Of a DNA stretch of 21,016 nucleotides, positions 7,886-13,740 are shown one piece after another (position 1 is the stretch's first letter; every line of letters begins with the position of its first letter). The translations under genes were made by a program, and so were the position numbers. The notes beneath the pieces were generated by a model, which saw only the letters and a list, made by a program, of their open reading frames with translations, was not told the DNA's origin and made no database searches. This DNA comes from JAZDHV01 sp043810355 (GTDB lineage: Archaea; Nanobdellota; Nanobdellia; Woesearchaeales; JAGVYU01): assembly GCA_043810355.1 (NCBI GenBank), contig JBDROB010000044.1, forward strand, positions 1-21,016, in the 5' to 3' direction.

Positions 7886-8476
7886 ATGAGGTTAACCAAA
7901 TCAATGCTGGCATTTGGGATTATTCTGTTAATCATTTCTATGTTTTGTATAACTCTCGGATTCGCAGAAGAAGAGCAGATTGGAGATGCAATCGCTGCAA
8001 CTGACATGAAAGTCAATGCATTGAGAAGCCAGGCAACAGAATTAGATGAAAAAATGACTTTTATTCAGATATTGATGGTAATAACTTTTGTCACTATCAT
8101 ATGTCTATCTGTTTTCTTATTCATTGTTTTCCTAAAGACAAAATTTACAATTGAACAATTCCATCAAAAATTAAACAGACATACAATGGAAAGTACACAG
8201 CCCTTTCCAGGGCCAATCCAAATGAGACCACCTAATTATCCAACAAATCCCTTCCATATGAGTACTCATAAACCTCATCATAAACTTGATATAAGACCAA
8301 AATTAAATCATCCAGCAGAGTTTATAAGAAATCAGGATATAAGAAATCAGGAACAGATTCGAGAACAGCAAGTGAAAAAGAAGTCAGCTATTGATGAACT
8401 ACAAAAAGATATTAAGACAAAAAGGCCAAAAGAAGAGATTTTCATGAATTTGAGACAGCAGAAAAAAGGAAAGTGA
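7886..8476 (+). CDS. Two-helix membrane protein with basic cytoplasmic tail
   Basis: A 196-residue protein of unknown function. It has an N-terminal signal or anchor helix (about 7-27, ending in GFAEEE), a short exported acidic and helical segment (28-57) with possible coiled-coil spacing (MKVNALRSQATELDEKM), then a second membrane helix (about 58-87). The cytoplasmic half is long, Pro/His-rich (105-135), then Gln/Lys-rich and helical (145-196, ending NLRQQKKGK). It closes the surface-protein block and lies 83 bases after the previous gene, across the tandem repeats. Its small size and topology suit an accessory or scaffold subunit rather than an enzyme; this is inference. Confidence 0.72.
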   Translation: MRLTKSMLAFGIILLIISMFCITLGFAEEEQIGDAIAATDMKVNALRSQATELDEKMTFIQILMVITFVTIICLSVFLFIVFLKTKFTIEQFHQKLNRHTMESTQPFPGPIQMRPPNYPTNPFHMSTHKPHHKLDIRPKLNHPAEFIRNQDIRNQEQIREQQVKKKSAIDELQKDIKTKRPKEEIFMNLRQQKKGK

Positions 8477-8488
8477 AAAGACTGTCAA

Positions 8489-8633
8489 ACTCACTGTCGT
8501 TCGTTCGTTATCATTTTTAACAAAAAATGATAACTTAACTCACTATTGTTCGTAAATTGCCTTTTTTTTGAAAAAAAGGGCAACTTCACTCACTGTCGTT
8601 CGTTCGTTATCATTTTTAACAAAAAATGATAAC
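8489..8633. repeat. Three 46-base hairpin units, possible terminators
   Basis: Units at 8489-8534, 8538-8583 and 8588-8633 are each exactly 46 bases, separated by three and four bases. Each begins ACTCACTRTYGTTCG and ends in a long hairpin (8507-8534, 8557-8583, 8606-8633). Units 1 and 3 are identical. Unit 2 has different arm sequences (TTGCC.../...GGGCAA rather than GTTATC.../...GATAAC) yet keeps the pairing. The units lie directly after the last surface gene and directly before the tRNA promoter. The T-rich arms fit transcription termination, but the covarying arms also fit a palindromic repeat family. Confidence 0.8.
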
Positions 8634-8634
8634 C

Positions 8635-8643
8635 TTTATAAAT
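8635..8643 (+). promoter_or_regulatory. TATA box for the tRNA-Pro/ribosomal cluster
   Basis: TTTATAAAT begins two bases after the third hairpin unit. A start about 26 bases downstream would give a leader of roughly 25-30 bases before the tRNA at 8693. No other good box lies between here and rpl37ae. Confidence 0.5.
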
Positions 8644-8733
8644 GAATCATAACTTTCTATTGTATACCAAATCACGACATAGTGTGATATATGGGGCTAT
8701 GGGGTAGTTTGGCATCATCCTTTCCGCTTTGGG

Positions 8734-8767
8734 AGAGCGAAGAAGTCTTTCAGCTTCGCTGAAAGAA
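8734..8767 (+). other. tRNA-Pro intron 1 (anticodon loop, 37/38)
   Basis: The junction fits a bulge-helix-bulge cut by the archaeal splicing endonuclease. Outer stem TCCGC/GCGGA; 3-base bulge 8766-8768 cut after its second base; a central helix of 8728-8731 with 8762-8765 (two Watson-Crick pairs, a wobble and a mismatch); 3-base bulge 8732-8734 cut after its second base; then an inner helix AGCGAAG/CTTCGCT (8736-8742/8754-8760). A competing perfect hairpin, TCTTTCAGC/GCTGAAAGA (8746-8754/8758-8766), could hide the splice site. Confidence 0.8.
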
Positions 8768-8788
8768 AGCGGACGACCCCGGTTCAAA

Positions 8789-8821
8789 ATGCCCTTAATA
8801 ACTATATTGGGGACAGGAAAT
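8789..8821 (+). other. tRNA-Pro intron 2 (T loop, 59/60)
   Basis: The bulge-helix-bulge model fits well: outer stem CCCGG/CCGGG, bulge A-T^T at 8820-8822, central helix TTCA (8783-8786) with GGAA (8816-8819; three pairs plus an A-G), bulge A-A^A at 8787-8789, and inner pairs TG...CCC with GGG...CA (8790-8794/8810-8815) with one bulged A. Both cuts fall after the second bulge base, as the endonuclease prefers. Non-canonical T-loop introns are known in some archaea. Confidence 0.78.
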
Positions 8822-8846
8822 TCCGGGTAGCCCCATTTAAATTCAT

Positions 8847-8851
8847 GAGGT
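8847..8851 (+). promoter_or_regulatory. Ribosome binding site of rpl37ae
   Basis: GAGGT lies five bases before ATG 8857, so this message has a leader. That agrees with transcription from upstream through the tRNA rather than from a promoter of its own. Confidence 0.6.
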
Positions 8852-8856
8852 AATCA

Positions 8857-9225
8857 ATGGCAAAAGCAAGAGGAACAGGAAGTGTCAAAAGGCTTGGATC
8901 AAGGTATGGAAGAAAAGTCAGGGCAAAGCTGGCTCAGGTAGATCTGGAAAGGCTAAAGAAAAACAAATGTCCATATTGCCATTATCTTAAAATAAAAAGA
9001 ATTTCTAGCGGAATATATGAATGCAACAAATGCAAGTCAAAATTCACAGGAAGAGCTTATAATATCTCTAAAAATATTGTGATAAAAGAAGCTGTCAAAG
9101 ACAGATTCCATTTTGAGGATAAAATAGATCATATCACTGAAGATAAAAAGGAAGAATATGCAGAAAAAGGAAATGGAATCAGCAAAAAGGATGAAGAATC
9201 AGCAAAAGCTGAAAAATTTGCATAA
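8857..9225 (+). CDS. rpl37ae: Ribosomal protein L37Ae (eL43)
   Basis: Large-subunit zinc-ribbon ribosomal protein. The N-terminus is highly basic (GSVKRLGSRYGRKVRAKL), followed by the zinc ribbon with CPYC (38-41) and CNKC (56-59), and the conserved KFTGRAY ending of the core (about 62-68). The core fits archaeal L37Ae, which is usually about 60-95 residues. This copy is 122, with a charged tail of about 45 residues rich in Lys, Glu and Asp and of low complexity, which probably extends from the ribosome surface. It leads the cluster rpl37ae-rpoP-pcc1-pfdB, a gene order found in many archaea, and lies 21 bases after tRNA-Pro. Confidence 0.96.
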   Translation: MAKARGTGSVKRLGSRYGRKVRAKLAQVDLERLKKNKCPYCHYLKIKRISSGIYECNKCKSKFTGRAYNISKNIVIKEAVKDRFHFEDKIDHITEDKKEEYAEKGNGISKKDEESAKAEKFA

Positions 9226-9243
9226 TCAGGATATAAAACATAA

Positions 9244-9251
9244 GATTTAAA
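9244..9251 (+). promoter_or_regulatory. Possible internal TATA box before rpoP
   Basis: TTTAAAAG lies about 30 bases before ATG 9278, which has no ribosome binding site. A second, leaderless transcript starting at rpoP is therefore plausible inside the cluster. Confidence 0.35.
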
Positions 9252-9277
9252 AGGGAATAATTATTAATTAACTAAAA

Positions 9278-9415
9278 ATGGTAACCTACAAATGTTTTGT
9301 CTGTAACAAAAAAGTCGGGACAGACATATTAAGAAAAAGAGTCAGATGCCCTTATTGTGGCAGCAAAATGCTTTTCAAACCTAGATCAACTAATACAAAA
9401 GTCAAGGCAATATGA
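9278..9415 (+). CDS. rpoP: RNA polymerase subunit P (Rpb12-like)
   Basis: A 45-residue protein translated by hand: it starts MVTYKCFVCNKKVGTDIL, contains RVRCPYCGSKMLFKPRS and ends KVKAI. The two CxxC pairs (C6/C9 and C24/C27) form the zinc ribbon of RpoP, the smallest archaeal RNA polymerase subunit and the counterpart of eukaryotic Rpb12, which holds the D-L-N-P platform together. Length and the CPYCG...FKPRS signature are typical. Its TGA overlaps the ATG of pcc1 (ATGA), so the two are translationally coupled. Confidence 0.96.
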   Translation: MVTYKCFVCNKKVGTDILRKRVRCPYCGSKMLFKPRSTNTKVKAI

Positions 9416-9639
9416 AATTTGCTGCAACAATAAAAATAAAAGGTGATGTCAAAGGACTTGTCAAAGCCCTAGAACCTGACAATGACTCAACTAAGTCAGA
9501 CAGGTCAAACCAAATCATAAAAAAAGGGAAAGAAAGCATAACTGTTGAGATTGAGGCAAAAGATCCAGTTGCTCTGAGAGCAGCATTAAACTCAATATCA
9601 AAGTTACTGATAGTCCATGAAAAGATGAAAGGTATATAA
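9412..9639 (+). CDS. pcc1: KEOPS complex subunit Pcc1
   Basis: A 75-residue protein with the small beta-alpha-beta pattern of Pcc1: strand FAATIKIKG, helix VKGLVKALEPDN, strands KKGKESITVEIEAKDP and helix VALRAALNSISKLLIVHEKM. The EPD in the first helix end and the DP-ALRAALNS block are characteristic. Pcc1 dimerises the KEOPS complex that makes the universal N6-threonylcarbamoyladenosine of ANN-decoding tRNAs. It overlaps rpoP by four bases and precedes the prefoldin gene by six, the same order as in many archaeal genomes. Other KEOPS genes are not in the window. Confidence 0.9.
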   Translation: MKFAATIKIKGDVKGLVKALEPDNDSTKSDRSNQIIKKGKESITVEIEAKDPVALRAALNSISKLLIVHEKMKGI

Positions 9640-9645
9640 ATTACA

Positions 9646-9984
9646 ATGGCTGAGATATCAAAAGACCATCAAGAGAAAATACAAAAGATGCAACTTCTTG
9701 AACAGAATTTACAGAACCTATTGAACCAAAGGCAGCAGTTTGAGCAGCAGCTAGCAGAAATTGAATCTGCTCTAAATGAATCATCTGATTCAAAAAACAC
9801 ATACAAGATCATAGGCAATATAATGGTGTCAGTTGACAAGAACAGCCTTAAGAAAGAATTAAATGACAAGAAAGAGGTCCTCACATTAAGAATAAAGGCC
9901 ATTGAGAAACAGGAAGAGATCATGAGAGAAAAGGCAAAAAAACTTCAAGAAGAGGTTTTATCAAACATTAAAGGAAAAAAATAA
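9646..9984 (+). CDS. pfdB: Prefoldin beta subunit
   Basis: A 112-residue protein of normal length for the chaperone prefoldin beta subunit, four of which join two alpha subunits to form the jellyfish-shaped holdase that passes unfolded proteins to the thermosome. The N-terminal helix (about 6-46) is Gln/Glu-rich with coiled-coil spacing (LLEQNLQNLLNQRQQFEQQL). The central hairpin includes TYKIIGNIMVSVDK (52-65), the family signature IG.. followed by ..K. The second long coiled coil (66-108) ends in KGKK. It sits in the conserved rpoP-pcc1-pfdB order. Confidence 0.96.
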   Translation: MAEISKDHQEKIQKMQLLEQNLQNLLNQRQQFEQQLAEIESALNESSDSKNTYKIIGNIMVSVDKNSLKKELNDKKEVLTLRIKAIEKQEEIMREKAKKLQEEVLSNIKGKK

Positions 9985-10010
9985 AGTTGGTATTAATGCT
10001 ACAGGTTAAA

Positions 10011-10259
10011 ATGGAACAAGACGAATTGATCAAAGATATAATTGTATGCCTTTGTGAACTAAATGATGACAATAGTGTTCCAAGAAATGTGAAGATGAAA
10101 GTTGCAGGTGCAATCAAGATGCTTGAAGATACAGGAGAAGTCTCAATCAGGGTCAATAAAGCATTGCACCAGCTCGATGAGATTGCAGAAGACTCAAACA
10201 TGGAACCATTCACAAGGACTCAGATATGGAATGTTGTAAGCCAGCTTGAGAGAATATGA
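10011..10259 (+). CDS. UPF0147 family protein
   Basis: An 82-residue helical protein counted from ATG 10011; an in-frame ATG at 9996 and a TTG at 9987 would add five or eight residues. The segment VPRNVKMKVAGAIKMLED near residues 21-38 and the later VNKALHQLDEIAEDSNMEP fit the small archaeal UPF0147 family (VPRNVRRA... block). No biochemical function is known to me for the family. It follows the prefoldin beta gene within 30 bases and is probably in the same operon; UPF0147 genes commonly lie in this neighbourhood. The start is chosen because family members begin a short distance before the VPRN block. Confidence 0.85.
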   Translation: MEQDELIKDIIVCLCELNDDNSVPRNVKMKVAGAIKMLEDTGEVSIRVNKALHQLDEIAEDSNMEPFTRTQIWNVVSQLERI

Positions 10260-10327
10260 TTTTGTATTAATATTTCTAAGTATTTATTGCATATTTTTAA
10301 TTTGGGCTTAATTATTCTTGTTTTTTA

Positions 10328-10394
10328 GGAATTTGATGTGGTATGCAATTCGAATCAAATTCCGACTTGATACTCTTATCTGAATTGCAATACC
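10328..10394. repeat. Dispersed repeat with competing hairpins (copy 2)
   Basis: This lies between the convergent 3' ends of the UPF0147 gene and the MscS-like gene. GGAATTTGAT (10328-10337) pairs perfectly with ATCAAATTCC (10354-10363). An overlapping alternative pairs GGTATGCAATTC (10340-10351) with GAATTGCAATACC (10382-10394) with one bulge. The two structures exclude each other. The run 10352-10378 recurs at 12432-12458 with two differences in 27 bases. It may act as a two-way transcription terminator. Confidence 0.7.
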
Positions 10395-10415
10395 TGTTAA
10401 CTAACTATTATATTA

Positions 10416-10991
10416 TTATTTCTTCTTAGTTTTTGAATGGATCTTTAGTTTTGAATTAAGTATCTTTGAATTTGGAATATGGATAATATCATTGGACTTG
10501 TTAATAATCTCAATATTGATCAATCCAACTCTTTTGACAATCCCCTCAATCCCATCTAATTTTATATTGTCACCAATCTTGATTGAGAATTTCTGCTTGA
10601 AATAAATACCAGAAATAAAATTAGGGAAAAAATCCTTTATTCCAAGAAGTACTGAGACAATTATCATTATAAGGATAGCTGTAACAACAATATAAAGGAT
10701 TGTTGTGGCAATATTCAGCGTCTCCAAAGCCCAGACAACTGATATGAAATAAATAAAATAAGTGATAAAAAGAGATATGCCCTTTTCGAGATTGATGCTC
10801 ATTGAAGTACCTTTCTTGAATATATTATTGAGATCAATCTCATTCAATACCTTTCTTGCTATCTTTCCAAGTATCCTAGCAATAATAAATCCAATCAAGA
10901 GAATTATAACAGCGACTATGATATTCTTTATTATTGGATTGAAGAGTAAATTGAAAATCTTGTCTAGGTTTTCGATAAAACTGCCTTCCAT
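10416..10991 (-). CDS. Small MscS-family mechanosensitive channel
   Basis: A 191-residue membrane protein counted from ATG 10991. The GTG at 10997 is rejected because the TATA box places the transcript start near 10991. Helices lie at about 19-40, 68-88 and 92-116; the third has Gly-containing packing (LLGIKDFFPNFISG) like the MscS pore helix. A beta domain follows, with GDNIKLDGIEGIVKRVGLIN and IIHIPNSKI, matching the MscS GD.I...G..G.V..I.......PN signature. The large C-terminal alpha/beta cage of bacterial MscS is missing: the protein stops about 15 residues after the PN motif in a Lys-rich tail. Likely a turgor-release valve of minimal form. It is divergent from the DRG gene. Confidence 0.88.
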   Translation of the reverse strand: MEGSFIENLDKIFNLLFNPIIKNIIVAVIILLIGFIIARILGKIARKVLNEIDLNNIFKKGTSMSINLEKGISLFITYFIYFISVVWALETLNIATTILYIVVTAILIMIIVSVLLGIKDFFPNFISGIYFKQKFSIKIGDNIKLDGIEGIVKRVGLINIEIINKSNDIIHIPNSKILNSKLKIHSKTKKK

Positions 10992-11012
10992 AATCACAAT
11001 AATATGAGATAT

Positions 11013-11021
11013 ATTTATAAA
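11013..11021 (-). promoter_or_regulatory. TATA box of the MscS-like gene
   Basis: On the minus strand the box reads TTTATAAATATA-like, about 22-30 bases before ATG 10991. A leaderless transcript is expected, which decides for ATG 10991 over GTG 10997. Confidence 0.5.
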
Positions 11022-11041
11022 GTTTATTATAAATTATGTAA

Positions 11042-11049
11042 TTATAAAT
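11042..11049 (+). promoter_or_regulatory. TATA box of the DRG GTPase gene
   Basis: TTATAAAT is centred about 27 bases before ATG 11073. A similar word at 11027-11034 is an alternative. The two divergent promoters sit within 40 bases of each other. Confidence 0.45.
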
Positions 11050-11072
11050 TATTCAAATGAGTCAAGATTAAG

Positions 11073-12215
11073 ATGAAAGCCAACAGAGAAGAGGAAAATC
11101 AGATTGTTAAGCTGAGAAGCTCAGAGAAAGTTGATAAGCAGATAAAAGAGCTTGAAGAAGAGATCAGCAAGACAAAATACAACAAGAAGACCCAGCACCA
11201 TATAGGATTGGCCAAGGCAAAGCTTGCAAGGCTGAAAGATAAGAAGGAGAGCAGGAGCTCAAAAGGAAAGAAAGGTTCTGGATTCAGTGTAAGAAAGACT
11301 GGCGACGGGACAGTTGTCTTGGTCGGATTTCCTTCAGTAGGAAAAAGCACATTATTGAATGCAATCACAAATGCTGACTCAAAGATAGGGAGCTATGCAT
11401 TTACAACATTAACATGCATCCCTGGGCTGCTTGAATACAAGCACGCAAAGATCCAGATACTGGATGTTCCAGGAGTTGTCAGGGGTGCAGCTGCAGGAAC
11501 AGGAAGAGGAAAAGAAGTCCTTCAGGTGCTGAGGACTGCAGACCTCTGCATGCTAATCCTTGATATTTTTCATCCTGAACACTATAAGGTATTATTGAAA
11601 GAGATATTTGACACTGACATAAGGTTGATGCAGAAAAAGCCTGATGTGAGAATAACAAAGACTTCTAGAGGGGGGATAAGGATAGGAAAGACTGTCAAGC
11701 TCAATATGAAAGATGAGACAATAAAATCAATACTGAATGAGTTCAAGTTAAGCAATGCTGACATACTGATAAGGGAGAAGATAGATGAGGATCAGCTTAT
11801 AGACATTATTGAAGGCAACAAGTGCTATATCCCATCAATTGTCATCGCCAATAAAGTTGATTTGGCAAGTGAGGATGATATTGCGAGATTTAAGGAAAAA
11901 GTGAAAGCAGACCTCTTGATCAGCGCTGACCAAGGGACTGGAACAGATGAGCTCAAGGAGCTGATATTTCAAAGACTGAACCTGGTAAGGATCTTTCTAA
12001 AAGAGAATGGGAAAAAAGCAGATATGGAAGTTCCTATGATAATATTCAGGGACTGCACAATAAGAGATGTCTGCGAGAAACTGCACAGGGATTTTGTTGA
12101 AAAGTTCAAGTTTGCCAGAATCTGGGGGAAATCTGTGAAGTTTGATGGGATGAAGATCATGAAACTGGATCATCAGCTTAAGGATGAGGATATTTTAGAA
12201 TTGCATATGAGCTGA
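11073..12215 (+). CDS. drg: DRG-family GTPase (Obg superfamily) with TGS domain
   Basis: A 380-residue developmentally-regulated-GTP-binding family protein of normal length. A basic, helical N-terminus (1-75) carries the family KYNKKTQHHIGLAKAKLARL segment. The G domain has G1 GFPSVGKST (85-93), a switch region with YAFTTLTCIPG (108-118), G3 DVPG (131-134), and later NKVD (G4) and ISAD (G5). The DRG-specific helical insert lies near 185-245. The last 75 residues (VPMIIFRDCTIRDVCEKLHR ... ILELHMS) are the TGS domain. DRG proteins associate with ribosomes and translation factors; the exact archaeal role is unsettled. It is transcribed alone, apparently leaderless. Confidence 0.96.
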   Translation: MKANREEENQIVKLRSSEKVDKQIKELEEEISKTKYNKKTQHHIGLAKAKLARLKDKKESRSSKGKKGSGFSVRKTGDGTVVLVGFPSVGKSTLLNAITNADSKIGSYAFTTLTCIPGLLEYKHAKIQILDVPGVVRGAAAGTGRGKEVLQVLRTADLCMLILDIFHPEHYKVLLKEIFDTDIRLMQKKPDVRITKTSRGGIRIGKTVKLNMKDETIKSILNEFKLSNADILIREKIDEDQLIDIIEGNKCYIPSIVIANKVDLASEDDIARFKEKVKADLLISADQGTGTDELKELIFQRLNLVRIFLKENGKKADMEVPMIIFRDCTIRDVCEKLHRDFVEKFKFARIWGKSVKFDGMKIMKLDHQLKDEDILELHMS

Positions 12216-12220
12216 AAATG

Positions 12221-12239
12221 TTTTTTGTCTATTTTTTTT
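12221..12239 (+). terminator. T-tract terminator after the DRG gene
   Basis: Two runs of T, 12221-12226 and 12232-12239, begin six bases after the stop codon. Archaeal RNA polymerase terminates on such T-rich tracts without needing a hairpin. Confidence 0.55.
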
Positions 12240-12377
12240 ATTATTTCACCTGAAAATATTCATCTGATTCTGAATTTCATTCTAAATTTTCTGCATTTGA
12301 AATTCGCTCCATAATTTTTTCTTAACTTTTTTATTCTTTTAATTTTGGTCTTATCATAACTATTATATAATCTTTTA

Positions 12378-12462
12378 GGAATTCGAGATTAAAGAAATAA
12401 CACATCGAATTCTGAATTGATTATATTATATGAATCAAATTCTGACTTGACACTCTTAATCT
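12378..12462. repeat. Dispersed repeat with several hairpins (copy 3)
   Basis: This is the longest copy, between the convergent ends of the DRG gene and the TrmB-like gene. GAATTCGA (12379-12386) pairs with TCGAATTC (12405-12412); GAATTGATT (12414-12422) pairs with AATCAAATTC (12433-12442) with one bulge; AGATTAA (12386-12392) pairs with TTAATCT (12456-12462), closing the whole. It shares its middle with 158-180 and its right part with 10352-10378, and touches the stop codon of the TrmB-like gene. Confidence 0.65.
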
Positions 12463-13175
12463 TACTTCTTAGAGCTCTTCCATAACAAATCAAAATATTT
12501 TCTGTAAGAATCAGCTATCTCCTTGTTTTTTATAAGTATTGCAAGAGGATTATCTGTCCATAAGATGATTGCTGTATTATTTCCATAAATATTTATTGCA
12601 GCATGGCCACCATGCCCTTTTGGAAGAAACCTTATATCAGACAATGGAATATCCTTTATATCCTTTCTGATAGACTCATCAAATAAAATCTTTAGCCTAA
12701 TCTTTTTTTCAATCCTTTCCTTAGTATATCTAGGCAGGAAGTATCTTAGGATCTCTTCAGCCTTTTGCGAGCCTCCAATGACAAGGACATCTTTTTCAGT
12801 ATTTAGCTGGTCTTCAAATACAGCCCTGATACCTTCTTTTCCCTTAAAGAAATTAGTCTCCTGTTTCTCTTTTGAAAGCCTGAACTTGATCATAAGCTGA
12901 GGAAGGATCTGATTGATATCTTCTGATTTTGATTTCATTATGTCAGAGATCCGTTTTGGATCAGTGGCTTGAAAATATCTTCTATTGTTTCTTTTAATAT
13001 ATGACACTAGGCCTTTCTGGATCAGGCGTTCCATGGCATCATATACTGATCTTCTATGTATTCCTGATATTCTTGACAAGTTGCCAGCCAATGAAACACC
13101 TTCTTCAAGGATTGTCAGGTATAATTTAGCCTCAATTCTTGTAAGGCCTGCATTTTCAAGGATATTTTGATCCAT
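12462..13175 (-). CDS. TrmB-family transcriptional regulator
   Basis: A 237-residue regulator. Residues 1-70 form the TrmB-type winged helix (NAGLTRIEAKLYLTILEEG, then SRISGIHRRSVYDAMERLIQ and KGLVSYIKRNNRRYFQATDP). A helical linker with coiled-coil character (75-108) follows, then an alpha/beta effector domain (FFKGKEGIRAVFEDQL, VLVIGGSQKAEEIL, GHGGHAAINIYGNNTAIILW). TrmB proteins bind sugars or other small ligands and control nearby genes; the extra sugar-binding beta domain of classical TrmB is absent here, so the ligand is unknown. The gene is divergent from the three-gene group at 13408-15834, which it may control. The TATA box is 26 bases before the ATG and there is no leader. Confidence 0.9.
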   Translation of the reverse strand: MDQNILENAGLTRIEAKLYLTILEEGVSLAGNLSRISGIHRRSVYDAMERLIQKGLVSYIKRNNRRYFQATDPKRISDIMKSKSEDINQILPQLMIKFRLSKEKQETNFFKGKEGIRAVFEDQLNTEKDVLVIGGSQKAEEILRYFLPRYTKERIEKKIRLKILFDESIRKDIKDIPLSDIRFLPKGHGGHAAINIYGNNTAIILWTDNPLAILIKNKEIADSYRKYFDLLWKSSKK

Positions 13176-13196
13176 AAAATTAATTGTTCCTAATTA

Positions 13197-13206
13197 GTAT
13201 ATAAAT
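13197..13206 (-). promoter_or_regulatory. TATA box of the TrmB-like gene
   Basis: The minus strand reads GATTTATATACT, centred about 26 bases before ATG 13175, so the transcript is probably leaderless. The 200 bases from here to 13407 hold no gene, only A+T-rich promoter-like sequence for the two divergent units. Confidence 0.55.
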
Positions 13207-13407
13207 CTTGTTTTAGTGGTGAGCACCTTCCCTCATTAATTGTCCATAATTGGAAAATATCAAATTTATATAGAAAGGTTTTTAAATGGAAAATCACTTG
13301 TAATATATACTAAAGAATATAAGTCATGATTTTAATAGATGTAAATAACTGTATGCAAACAATATTAAGATATTACATATATAAATCATTTTAAGCAGAG
13401 GTAAAAA

Positions 13408-13668
13408 ATGGCAAAAAAAAATCCAGAGTCAAAAGGAGAAATGAGCAAAGAAGAGCAGATTGGATTTCATAAAGGTTCTTTGAGTACATTGGCAAAAGAG
13501 AGAGAAGAGATGAGCAAGATTCTTCAAATAGTAGAGCAATTGATGCAGATGCACATCAAGGCTTTGCAAGATCTAGGAGTTGATCTTCAGAAAATGGCTG
13601 AGAATGCAAAGGTAAAAGGCAAGATTGAGCCAAAAGGAACAAAAAAGAAAATTGATGAACTGATATAA
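13408..13668 (+). CDS. Small helical DPANN-type protein
   Basis: An 86-residue, entirely helical, highly charged protein: a Lys/Glu-rich start, then the segment EEQIGFHKGSLSTLAKEREE (about 15-34) and a long helix (MSKILQIVEQLMQMHIKALQ) with heptad spacing, ending in a Lys-rich tail. The IGFHKGSLSTL..ER block resembles small conserved proteins of Woesearchaeota-like genomes that I know only as hypothetical. AGAGGT at 13397-13402 gives a good ribosome binding site five bases before the ATG, so this message has a leader. It is the first gene after the divergent promoter region and is followed 72 bases later by the next gene. No function can be assigned; a dimeric coiled-coil adaptor is a guess. 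Confidence 0.8.
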   Translation: MAKKNPESKGEMSKEEQIGFHKGSLSTLAKEREEMSKILQIVEQLMQMHIKALQDLGVDLQKMAENAKVKGKIEPKGTKKKIDELI

Positions 13669-13729
13669 ATTAATTTATTATGTTTTAAATTTTACATTGT
13701 TCCAGTAAATTCTAAAAAAGAAGGTGAAT

Positions 13730-13734
13730 GAGGT
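13730..13734 (+). promoter_or_regulatory. Ribosome binding site deciding the start at 13741
   Basis: GAGGT lies six bases before ATG 13741. The in-frame TTG at 13738 would be only three bases away, so ATG 13741 is preferred. Confidence 0.6.
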
Positions 13735-13740
13735 ATTTTG

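Larger units (their letters stand above)
8693..8835 (+). tRNA. tRNA-Pro(TGG) with two introns
   Basis: Acceptor strands GGGGCTA (8693-8699) and TAGCCCC (8828-8834) pair fully, and the discriminator A is 8835; CCA is not encoded. The anticodon stem TCCGC (8723-8727) pairs with GCGGA (8769-8773); the loop TTTGGG+A gives anticodon TGG (8730-8732), proline. The T stem CCCGG (8778-8782) pairs with CCGGG (8823-8827), with T loop TTCAAA+T. Two stretches must be removed: 8734-8767 (34 bases, canonical position 37/38) and 8789-8821 (33 bases, position 59/60). The mature tRNA is 76 bases before CCA addition. The D arm (8702-8721) is acceptable with a 13-22 mismatch. The rpl37ae start codon is only 21 bases downstream, so both are probably on one transcript. 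Confidence 0.93.

Noticed and set aside
7687..8016. Minus-strand open frame of 109 residues with repeated YTLLF
   Set aside because: The repeated peptide is simply the 15-base tandem repeat read on the other strand, and the frame overlaps two real genes.
8489..8633. Short CRISPR array
   Set aside because: The units are separated by only three or four bases, so there are no spacers, and the hairpin part changes between units; no cas genes nearby.
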